Part shown: positions 58,065-64,000 of the stretch, one piece after another
How the letters are laid out: every line of letters starts with the position of its first letter
How positions within the stretch are numbered: position 1 is the stretch's first letter
NCBI GenBank assembly: GCA_016291665.1
Contig: JAEEYE010000003.1
Location: forward strand, 60,926-124,925
From: Oxalobacter sp.
GTDB lineage: Bacteria > Pseudomonadota > Gammaproteobacteria > Burkholderiales > Burkholderiaceae_D
Direction: 5' to 3'
Length of the DNA: 64,000 nt
Translations under genes and position numbers: made by a program
The notes under the pieces: model-generated
What the model was told of the DNA's origin: nothing
The model's database searches: none
Seen by the model: only the letters and a program-made list of their open reading frames with translations

Positions 58065-58730
58065 TCAGGCCAAGATGAAATGGTAGAGATTGCGTAGCAT
58101 CGCTGCTGTGGCACCCCAGACAAACCGCCCTTCGCAAGGGATTGTATAGAAACTCCGGCGTCCTAGGCCATTTGGGAATTCAGCGGAGCGAACTTGGTAA
58201 TTCGTCCCAGTCATAAAAAAAGAGAAAGGTAACTCAAACGCATCATCAACTTCACGACGATTCAACGTTACATCAAAAGGTGGGTGCACGATCGAGACAA
58301 CGGGGATAACCCGGTAACCGCTACCAGTACGGTATTCAGGCATCAGTCCGATAATTTCAACGCATTCTCGGTCAACACCAATTTCTTCTTTGGCTTCCCG
58401 CAACGCAGTCTCAATATGCGTACAGTCTTCTTCGTCCACACGTCCACCGGGAAAACTGATCTGACCAGGATGCTCTTTAAGACGCATCGAACGCTGCGTC
58501 AACAACACGGACAAACCTTCAGGACGGTCAACTAAAGGAACCAATACAGCTGCAGAACGCCACTCACGGTCGACAAAACGCCTTTCCTCCTTAACTTCAG
58601 GTGTCCAATTAGGGGGAAATGCAAAACGTTGCCGCAGTGCATCAGGCGTCAACCGATCCAAAGGAACAGCCTCGCCCTTGGCAATGCTGTCTATCGGCTG
58701 GATGGTGGGATCAATGAACCGGCTTGTCAT
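58065..58730 (-). CDS. CoA pyrophosphatase, Nudix family (NudL-like)
   Basis: Nudix hydrolase of 221 residues with the UPF0035 signature just before the Nudix box: LLTQRSMRLKEHPGQISFPGG. The box itself is GRVDEEDCTHIETALREAKEEIGV (G-x5-E variant with REAKEE). Family members split CoA into 3',5'-ADP and phosphopantetheine. The ATG at 58730 is chosen; a start 16 codons upstream would overlap the rplS terminator. It lies downstream of rplS on the same strand but beyond a strong terminator. Confidence 0.88.
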   Translation of the reverse strand: MTSRFIDPTIQPIDSIAKGEAVPLDRLTPDALRQRFAFPPNWTPEVKEERRFVDREWRSAAVLVPLVDRPEGLSVLLTQRSMRLKEHPGQISFPGGRVDEEDCTHIETALREAKEEIGVDRECVEIIGLMPEYRTGSGYRVIPVVSIVHPPFDVTLNRREVDDAFELPFSFFMTGTNYQVRSAEFPNGLGRRSFYTIPCEGRFVWGATAAMLRNLYHFILA

Positions 58731-58745
58731 AAAAATCCGCCTGGG

Positions 58746-58775
58746 ATAAAAAAAGGGGACATGAAAAGTCCCCTT
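58746..58775 (-). terminator. Terminator of the rpsP-rimM-trmD-rplS operon
   Basis: AAGGGGAC (58753-58760) and GTCCCCTT (58768-58775) with a 7-nt loop, followed on the minus strand by eight T. It sits 22 nt after the rplS stop. Confidence 0.93.
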
Positions 58776-58797
58776 CAATCCGCTCTTTATCTGATGA

Positions 58798-59172
58798 TTA
58801 AGCTGCCTTCTGTTTACGGGTAGGCAATTTTTCTTTGATGCGAGCAGCCTTACCGGTCAGACCACGCAGGTAGAACAGTTTAGCGCGGCGGACATCACCA
58901 CGGCGTTTTACCTTAATGGATTCGATAAGTGGAGAATACAGCTGGAATGTACGTTCAACACCTTCTCCGGAAGAAATCTTACGAACGATGAAGCTGGAAT
59001 TCAGGCCACGGTTACGGCGGGAAATAACAACACCTTCATAAGCCTGTGCACGTTTACGGGTGCCTTCAACAACGAGAACGTTAACAACAACGGTATCACC
59101 TGGGGCAAATTCAGGGATGTCCTTGCCCAGACGTTCCATTTCTTCTTTTTCTAACTGATCAATCAGGTTCAT
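58798..59172 (-). CDS. rplS: 50S ribosomal protein L19
   Basis: Large-subunit protein at the 30S-50S interface. It has 124 residues from the ATG at 59172, which has AGGAG upstream; the frame extends seven codons further. The body [46 protein letters not shown] is fully typical. Last gene of rpsP-rimM-trmD-rplS, 111 nt after trmD, with a strong terminator behind. Confidence 0.98.
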   Translation of the reverse strand: MNLIDQLEKEEMERLGKDIPEFAPGDTVVVNVLVVEGTRKRAQAYEGVVISRRNRGLNSSFIVRKISSGEGVERTFQLYSPLIESIKVKRRGDVRRAKLFYLRGLTGKAARIKEKLPTRKQKAA

Positions 59173-59283
59173 TTTTACTCCTAAAGCCATCATGCCGGCG
59201 CTCTTTTTTTACTGCTTGGCAGTTATATGCCCGGTATAGGATGACGGTTAATAAACGTGGAAAATTCCACGCGCGCTAATATA

Positions 59284-60039
59284 CTACAAACCACCCTCTT
59301 CGAGGAACTTTCTTTCCTTCTCAGATAGCAGCCCTTCCCCGATTGCCTTTTCAAGCAAGTCAGGACGTTTTGCCTTGGTCATCAGCAAAGCCTGCTGGCG
59401 ACGCCACCGTGCAATTTCACCGTGGTTGCCACTTGTCAGGACTGGCGGCACTTCCACACCTTGGTATACAAACGGGCGTGTATAGTGCGGACAATCCAAA
59501 ATGCCCGTGACAAAACTATCTTCCTGCGCCGACTGTCCATCGTGCAGGGCGCCCGGCAACTGACGGATAATGGCATCCATCAAAGCCATGGCTGGAATTT
59601 CGCCCCCCGAAAGGACAAAATCCCCGATACTGATTTCTTCGTCGACCATGCTGTCTAAAAGACGCTGATCAACAGCTTCATACCTTCCACAAAGGATGAC
59701 CAAACCTTCTTTCCCGGCCAATTCCACCACTTTCTTATGCGTCAGCGGCTTTCCCTGTGGCGACATGTAAATAACACGCGGCTTGGCAACGCCAAGCCCG
59801 CCCTGGCGATCCTTTGCCGCTTTTATAGCCAATTCAAGCGGCTCTGCCATCATGACCATACCAGGACCACCCCCATACGGGCGGCCATCGACAGTCCTTC
59901 TTGCATCCTTTGTAAAATCGCGAGGATTCCAAGCCTTCAACTGGCAAATTCCCGTTGAGAAAGCCCTCTGGGTAATGCCAGCATCCGTCAATGCGGTAAA
60001 CATTTCCGGAAAAATGGAAACAGCATCAAACTGTATCAT
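59284..60039 (-). CDS. trmD: tRNA (guanine-N1)-methyltransferase TrmD
   Basis: SPOUT-class knotted methyltransferase that makes m1G37, preventing frameshifts. It has 251 residues. Conserved parts: [28 protein letters not shown], the SAM-binding knot with [34 protein letters not shown], and the C-terminal [34 protein letters not shown]. The ATG at 60039 or a GTG just before it starts the protein. It is the third gene of the ribosomal operon. Confidence 0.97.
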   Translation of the reverse strand: MIQFDAVSIFPEMFTALTDAGITQRAFSTGICQLKAWNPRDFTKDARRTVDGRPYGGGPGMVMMAEPLELAIKAAKDRQGGLGVAKPRVIYMSPQGKPLTHKKVVELAGKEGLVILCGRYEAVDQRLLDSMVDEEISIGDFVLSGGEIPAMALMDAIIRQLPGALHDGQSAQEDSFVTGILDCPHYTRPFVYQGVEVPPVLTSGNHGEIARWRRQQALLMTKAKRPDLLEKAIGEGLLSEKERKFLEEGGL

Positions 60040-60072
60040 CACATTGACATCCCGGATTGGGCAAAATAGGTC

Positions 60073-60630
60073 TTAGTAGTCCAGTTCCCAATCAACGGAA
60101 ATCGTCCCGTTGCCGGTATCAACTTCACCAACATAGGCATCAACGAATGGAATCAGCAACTCTTTCTTGCTACCATCGGACACCTTTGCCTGAACCTTCA
60201 GGATAGGATGCACACCATTGTCAATCAGGTTGGTCACTTTTCCCAGAATCTGCCCTTTTGTATTAACGACATCAAGGCCAATGAGATCAACCCAATAATA
60301 TTCGTTCTCATCCAGCGCTGGGAACGCCGTTCTAGAAATGGTTACGACTGAACCCCGCAATGCTTCTGCAGCATTCCTATCGGATACCCCTTCAAGATGA
60401 GCAACAATCTCCTCACCCTGCCACCTTGCCTGCTTCACTATGACGGCATGAACTGCTGGCTTTGAAAGATACCACTGTCCTACCGTCAACAAAGCTTCGG
60501 CATCCGCTGAATAAGGCCTTACCCTTACCCACCCACGGATGCCGTAGGCGCCAGTAACATGGCCGACCTCAACGAGGTCATCAGGAACCGGTCCGTATTG
60601 TGCCTGCACTTCAGCAACCGGTATATCCAA
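60073..60630 (-). CDS. rimM: 16S rRNA processing protein RimM
   Basis: Binds S19 and helps mature the head of the 30S subunit. It has 185 residues with an N-terminal RimM barrel (VEVGHVTGAYGIRGWVRVRPYS) and a C-terminal PRC barrel (EYYWVDLIGLDVVNTKGQILGKVTNLIDNGVHPILKV). The start is a TTG two bases after the rpsP stop; no in-frame ATG gives a family-length protein, so translational coupling to rpsP is likely. It lies between rpsP and trmD. Confidence 0.95.
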   Translation of the reverse strand: MDIPVAEVQAQYGPVPDDLVEVGHVTGAYGIRGWVRVRPYSADAEALLTVGQWYLSKPAVHAVIVKQARWQGEEIVAHLEGVSDRNAAEALRGSVVTISRTAFPALDENEYYWVDLIGLDVVNTKGQILGKVTNLIDNGVHPILKVQAKVSDGSKKELLIPFVDAYVGEVDTGNGTISVDWELDY

Positions 60631-60632
60631 GA

Positions 60633-60872
60633 TTACTGCTGTTCCGCAACCAAACGTGCAACAGTATCGGACAGTTTTGCACCGACACCCTGCCAGTAAG
60701 CCAGGCGGTCAGCAGCGATGGAAACACGCTTTTCATTTTCAGTAGCGAATGGGTTGTAATAGCCCAGACGTTCGATGAAACGGCCATCACGGCGGTTACG
60801 GGAATCAGTTGCAACAATCTGATAAAAAGGACGCTTCTTAGCGCCACCACGAGCTAAACGAATAACGACCAT
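60633..60872 (-). CDS. rpsP: 30S ribosomal protein S16
   Basis: Small-subunit assembly protein, 79 residues. [41 protein letters not shown] is the conserved core. GGAAG lies four bases before the ATG. First gene of the rpsP-rimM-trmD-rplS operon. Confidence 0.98.
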   Translation of the reverse strand: MVVIRLARGGAKKRPFYQIVATDSRNRRDGRFIERLGYYNPFATENEKRVSIAADRLAYWQGVGAKLSDTVARLVAEQQ

Positions 60873-60910
60873 AAGTCTTCCAAAAAAAGTTCAAACGGAA
60901 AAATCAGATG

Positions 60911-60916
60911 ATTATA
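60911..60916 (-). promoter_or_regulatory. Consensus -10 (TATAAT) for the rpsP operon
   Basis: A perfect TATAAT on the minus strand, 39 nt before the rpsP ATG. The -35 region is not clear. Confidence 0.5.
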
Positions 60917-61125
60917 GCTGAATTCGTGGCAAAACAGTAGCAGGACATTAACAAACTGTGCGTGAATACCACGCACAATCCCAGCATCTACAACCATTGC
61001 CCAACATCTGCACAAAGAGGAACTGTTATCATAGCAATGTGGCTAAACATCCAAGCCAATCCTATTTGGCATAGTAGTCACCCCCATATGACAAAGCGAC
61101 AGCATTTTCACACGGATCATTGAAA

Positions 61126-62343
61126 ATGGAAACCAAATCTGAGGCATCGAACCTGCGTTTCTATGCCGTCTTAAACGCAGGATCCTCCAGCCTCAAATAT
61201 TCGCTTTTTGCTGAAATGGAAGACGGCCGACTTGAACGCAGGACAAACGGTAGCATTGAAGGTATTGGCAGTATCTCCCCCTCTTTTACGGCTTTCGACT
61301 GTGACCAATACAACTTGGATGAATACCAATGGAACAGACCTACCGGCATTGGTACACTACTCGCCTTTTTAATTAACTGGATTGAAAATTTCCTAAGTCC
61401 AAACCGCCTAAGCGCAGTTGGACATCGGATGCTCCATGGCGGAACGCTGTATGATGCCCCCGTACTAGTCACGCCCGCTGTATTGAAAACGATGCGCGAA
61501 CTCATCCCACTAGCACCACTACATCAACCCCGCATCCTGCAAGTCATCGATACCATCAATGAACGCTATCCCGGTCTCTGCCAGATTGTATGTTTTGACA
61601 CTTCTTTCCATAAAAGCAATCCACCGGTCAGCCGCCTTTATGGGCTACCAAGGCATCTTACAGACAAAGGCTTGATCCATTATGGTTTCCATGGACTGTC
61701 TTTTGAATATGTAAGCGAAGAACTTAAACACATTGACCGCCATGCCGCAATGGGCAAAACCATCATCGCCCACCTGGGTAGCGGCGCCAGCATGTGCGCA
61801 ATGGTCAATGGCAAGAGCATCGCAACGACGATGGGCTTCTCAGCCTTAGATGGCCTCGTCATGGGAACGCGTTGCGGGCAACTGGATCCAGGCGTTATTC
61901 TGTACCTAATCCAGCATGAGCAAATGAAGCCCAAAGAATTGGAAACACTACTCTATCAGGATTCAGGTCTTCTTGGTGTTTCTGGCATCAGTAATGACGT
62001 GCGTGACTTAATGGCAAGTACTGACCCATACGCAAAAGAAGCCTTGGATTTATTTGTTTACCGGGTTGTCCGCGAAACAGGTTCACTAGCTGCTGCCTGC
62101 GGTGGACTTGACGCATTCGTCTTTACAGCCGGCATCGGCGAACGGTCGCCATACATCAGGAAGGCCATATGTCGCCAACTGGACTGGCTGGGCGTTGAAC
62201 TTGATGAGCGTGCCAACAACCTAGGTGAGCTGAAAATCAGCACGGTCAGCAGCCGTGTCTCTGTCTGGATCCTGCCCACCTATGAAGAACTAATGATTGC
62301 CAGACATGTGGCACGTCTCTCACGCGAGACCGACCACATCTGA
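61126..62343 (+). CDS. ackA: Acetate kinase
   Basis: Interconverts acetyl phosphate and acetate with ATP/ADP. It has 405 residues with the AckA signatures VLNAGSSSLKYSLF (about residue 16 on), CFDTSFHKSNPP, the active-site GFHGLSFEYV, AHLGSGASMCAMVNGKSIATTMGFSALDGLVMGTRCGQLDPG and TAGIGERS. The ATG at 61126 is chosen over a TTG two codons upstream; neither has a strong site. No pta lies beside it here. It converges on tsaD with an 11-nt gap. The 253-nt region upstream holds no gene. Confidence 0.95.
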   Translation: METKSEASNLRFYAVLNAGSSSLKYSLFAEMEDGRLERRTNGSIEGIGSISPSFTAFDCDQYNLDEYQWNRPTGIGTLLAFLINWIENFLSPNRLSAVGHRMLHGGTLYDAPVLVTPAVLKTMRELIPLAPLHQPRILQVIDTINERYPGLCQIVCFDTSFHKSNPPVSRLYGLPRHLTDKGLIHYGFHGLSFEYVSEELKHIDRHAAMGKTIIAHLGSGASMCAMVNGKSIATTMGFSALDGLVMGTRCGQLDPGVILYLIQHEQMKPKELETLLYQDSGLLGVSGISNDVRDLMASTDPYAKEALDLFVYRVVRETGSLAAACGGLDAFVFTAGIGERSPYIRKAICRQLDWLGVELDERANNLGELKISTVSSRVSVWILPTYEELMIARHVARLSRETDHI

Positions 62344-62354
62344 CACAAACAGGT

Positions 62355-63383
62355 TCAGACCGCCTGCAATTCCTCCAAAGGCCAACGAGGGCGCACAGTA
62401 AACCCATAACTACGCGTCGCACAGGACGGATCTGCTTTAAAACGCATTGCGCCGGCAAAGGCAATCATCGCCCCATTGTCTGTACAGAACGCAATCTCAG
62501 GGTAGTACACCTTGCAACGGCGTTTAGCCACCATCTGATCCAATGCGGCTCGCAACTGGCGGTTTGCCCCGACACCCCCTGCCACAACTAACTGACGCAG
62601 CTTGGTTTCACGCAAGGCCTTTGCACATTTGGCGCAAAGCACTTCAACAACTGCATCCACAAAACCACGCGCAATGTCTGCTTTAGTTTCCTCCGCCAGC
62701 GGTGCTGTCTGCTTGTTGACCGCCGTCAGCACCGCAGTCTTCAACCCAGAAAAACTGAAATTTAAATCCTTGGAATGCAACATCGGACGCGGCAACTGAA
62801 ACACTTCGGGCGTACCCTGTTCTGCCAAGCGGGAGATTTCAGGCCCGCCTGGATAAGGCAAGCCCATGAGTTTGGCCGACTTATCAAACGCCTCACCTGC
62901 AGCATCATCCAGCGTTTCGCCCAAGAGTTCATACTGTCCAACACCACTGACTTTCATCAACTGAGTATGGCCGCCTGAGACCAACAACGCAACAAAAGGA
63001 AAAGAGGGCGGATTGCTAGACAATAATGGTGAAAGCAGATGGCCTTCGAGATGATGCACACCGATGATGGGCTTGCCTAACGCAAAACCAATCCCCGCAG
63101 CTACTGAACTACCAACGAGCAAAGCTCCTGCCAAGCCCGGGCCTTGCGTACAAGCAATCGCATCAATCATCGATGGTTCAATTGATGCTTTTTCAAACGC
63201 TTCTTTCAGCAAAGGAATAATGCGCCGGATATGATCACGCGACGCAAGTTCAGGCACAACACCGCCGTACTCTGCGTGCAGGGCAATCTGTGAATAAAGT
63301 GCATGGGACAGCAATCCCTTCTGCGTGTCATATAGCGCAATCCCTGTTTCATCACAGGACGACTCAATACCCAAAACAATCAT
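62355..63383 (-). CDS. tsaD: tRNA N6-adenosine threonylcarbamoyltransferase TsaD
   Basis: Catalytic subunit that transfers the threonylcarbamoyl group to A37 of ANN-decoding tRNAs, with TsaB and TsaE. It has 342 residues of the ASKHA fold. Metal ligands and motifs: [11 protein letters not shown] (4-14), the HHLEGH iron-binding His pair, [29 protein letters not shown] and [13 protein letters not shown]. Part of a single-gene unit; the 125-nt gap to tRNA-Lys holds both promoters. Confidence 0.96.
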   Translation of the reverse strand: MIVLGIESSCDETGIALYDTQKGLLSHALYSQIALHAEYGGVVPELASRDHIRRIIPLLKEAFEKASIEPSMIDAIACTQGPGLAGALLVGSSVAAGIGFALGKPIIGVHHLEGHLLSPLLSSNPPSFPFVALLVSGGHTQLMKVSGVGQYELLGETLDDAAGEAFDKSAKLMGLPYPGGPEISRLAEQGTPEVFQLPRPMLHSKDLNFSFSGLKTAVLTAVNKQTAPLAEETKADIARGFVDAVVEVLCAKCAKALRETKLRQLVVAGGVGANRQLRAALDQMVAKRRCKVYYPEIAFCTDNGAMIAFAGAMRFKADPSCATRSYGFTVRPRWPLEELQAV

Positions 63384-63468
63384 AGCGGTACAAAATCCAT
63401 GTCAAGAAAAGCCACTGATAAGCTAGCAGCCAACCAGTGTGAAAATGATACACTATTTTATTAAATTA

Positions 63469-63497
63469 TTGACGGACAAAAAAATAAAGAATAAAAT
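63469..63497 (+). promoter_or_regulatory. Promoter of tRNA-Lys
   Basis: TTGACG (63469-63474), a 17-bp spacer and TAAAAT (63492-63497), followed by an A/T-rich stretch up to the tRNA 11 nt later. Close to full consensus, fit for strong expression. Confidence 0.82.
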
Positions 63498-63508
63498 ATA
63501 AATCTTTC

Positions 63509-63584
63509 GGGTGGTTAGCTCAGTTGGTAGAGCAGCGGACTTTTAATCCGTTGGTCGGGAGTTCGAGCCTCCCACCACCTACCA
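63509..63584 (+). tRNA. tRNA-Lys (anticodon TTT)
   Basis: A 76-nt cloverleaf: acceptor GGGTGGT/ACCACCT, D-arm GCTCAGTTGGTAGAGC, anticodon stem GCGGA/TCCGT around CTTTTAA (anticodon 63542-63544), T-arm with GTTCGAG, and encoded CCA. It reads AAA and AAG. Confidence 0.97.
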
Positions 63585-63588
63585 GAAT

Positions 63589-63618
63589 AAAATCCGCTGA
63601 TGATTCAGTGGATTTTTT
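63589..63618 (+). terminator. First terminator of tRNA-Lys
   Basis: AAAATCC-G-CTGA (63589-63600) pairs with TCAG-T-GGATTTT (63605-63616) around TGAT, leading into further T. It begins five bases after the tRNA. Confidence 0.85.
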
Positions 63619-63655
63619 ATTCTTTTACATTCTCTTCCATCTCATAGTATTTGCA

Positions 63656-63694
63656 CCCCTTCCTGATGAAAATCTCAGGAAGGGGATTTTTTTG
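63656..63694 (+). terminator. Second terminator downstream of tRNA-Lys
   Basis: CCCCTTCCTGA (63656-63666) and TCAGGAAGGGG (63675-63685) form an 11-bp stem, followed by ATTTTTTTG. It is stronger than the first and 38 nt beyond it; no gene lies between. Probably a back-up stop that keeps transcription out of the convergent rRNA operon. The 158 nt from 63695 to 63852 hold nothing recognisable. Confidence 0.8.
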
Positions 63695-63852
63695 CCCTGT
63701 ACTAAGCATCGCCAGCAACACGAAAATTTCAGAAAACTACCCACAACCGATTGAACAGATACTTAGATCCCTCGCATTGTTAGATTAAGCAGGCTTATCA
63801 GAAACAGCACCGGAAATGAACAGGCTGGAATACCTTGCGGCGTCCAGAATAG

Positions 63853-63885
63853 CAAAAAGCCCCGTACCTTTTATGGGTACGGGGC
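63853..63885 (-). terminator. Terminator of the rRNA operon
   Basis: GCCCCGTACC (63859-63868) and GGTACGGGGC (63876-63885) form a 10-bp GC-rich stem, with TTTTTGC following on the minus strand. It lies 13 nt after the 5S 3' end. Confidence 0.92.
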
Positions 63886-63897
63886 TCCGTTAGATGT

Positions 63898-64000
63898 TGC
63901 CTGACAGTGACCTACTTTCACACCGGGACCGGCACTATCATCGGCGCTAAGGCGTTTCACAATCCTGTTCGGGATGGGAAGGGGTGGTTCCACCTCGCTA
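63898..64000 (-). rRNA. rrf: 5S ribosomal RNA (5' end beyond window)
   Basis: The minus strand from the window edge reads as a betaproteobacterial 5S: CCCATCCCGAACAGGA, GTGAAACGCC, AGCGCCGATGATAGTG and GTGTGAAAGTAGGTCA, ending in GTCAGGCA, which should pair with the missing 5' end. About 103 of some 115-120 nt are inside. An rRNA operon must lie to the right on the minus strand. Confidence 0.95.

Noticed and set aside
63524..63754. Plus-strand frame of 76 codons starting inside tRNA-Lys
   Set aside because: It begins within the tRNA and crosses two terminators; the start is a common artefact of translating tRNA-Lys.

Overview
The window is a 64-kb stretch of bacterial chromosome with about half G+C and tightly packed genes on both strands. 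The gene neighbourhoods are those of Betaproteobacteria, order Burkholderiales: psd-pssA-leuA, rpsO-pnp-quinone oxidoreductase, dusB-fis-purH-ruvC-ruvA-ruvB, rpsP-rimM-trmD-rplS, tyrS-M23 peptidase-anmK, and separate relA and spoT genes. Moderate G+C, together with glutamate dehydrogenase, malate synthase G and acetate kinase, fits an Oxalobacter-like member of the Oxalobacteraceae. That placement is inference; no 16S rRNA lies in the window.

Layout. 1-9.8 kb: quinone oxidoreductase (cut by the edge), pnp and rpsO on the minus strand; a plus-strand run of four tandem paralogous lipoprotein genes; then leuA, pssA and psd on the minus strand. 9.3-17.8 kb: argA-yggX-PEBP operon, divergent hrpA, and lptF-lptG. 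17.8-24.3 kb: pepA, an unusual two-gene unit (AAA+ ATPase plus a small acidic protein), folA and a secreted TPR protein. 24.5-31.5 kb: tRNA-Arg, gdhA, serS, a gamma-glutamyltransferase-like gene, a LOG-family gene and a MetC-like PLP enzyme. 31.5-40.1 kb: rimO, pgeF and rluD on the minus strand, divergent from bamD, gmk, rpoZ, spoT and an orphan methyltransferase. 40.2-52.2 kb: tyrS, then a long plus-strand run of M23 peptidase, anmK, dtd, PEBP, histidine phosphatase, dusB, fis, purH, ruvCAB, a Nudix gene and an ABM-domain gene. 52.3-58.7 kb: tRNA-Leu, glcB, a small membrane protein, relA and nudL. 58.8-64 kb: rplS-trmD-rimM-rpsP, ackA, tsaD, tRNA-Lys and the 3' part of a 5S rRNA gene whose operon enters from the right on the minus strand.

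Most genes are housekeeping: translation and RNA (rpsO, rpsP, rplS, rimM, trmD, rimO, rluD, dusB, dtd, tsaD, tyrS, serS, pnp, hrpA), stringent response (relA, spoT, rpoZ, gmk), recombination (ruvCAB), envelope biogenesis (lptFG, bamD, psd, pssA, M23 peptidase, anmK, pgeF) and central metabolism (leuA, argA, purH, gdhA, glcB, ackA). No IS element, prophage, CRISPR array or toxin-antitoxin pair was recognised.

The least explained parts are the four-gene lipoprotein array between leuA and rpsO, the AAA+ ATPase/acidic-protein pair, a 500-nt gene-free region upstream of glcB with a strong plus-strand terminator, a 26-bp perfect palindrome just below a promoter at 55.6 kb, a pairing that could mask the spoT ribosome binding site, and a Cys-rich C-terminal tail on malate synthase G. 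Several start codons were set by ribosome binding sites rather than by the longest reading frame.
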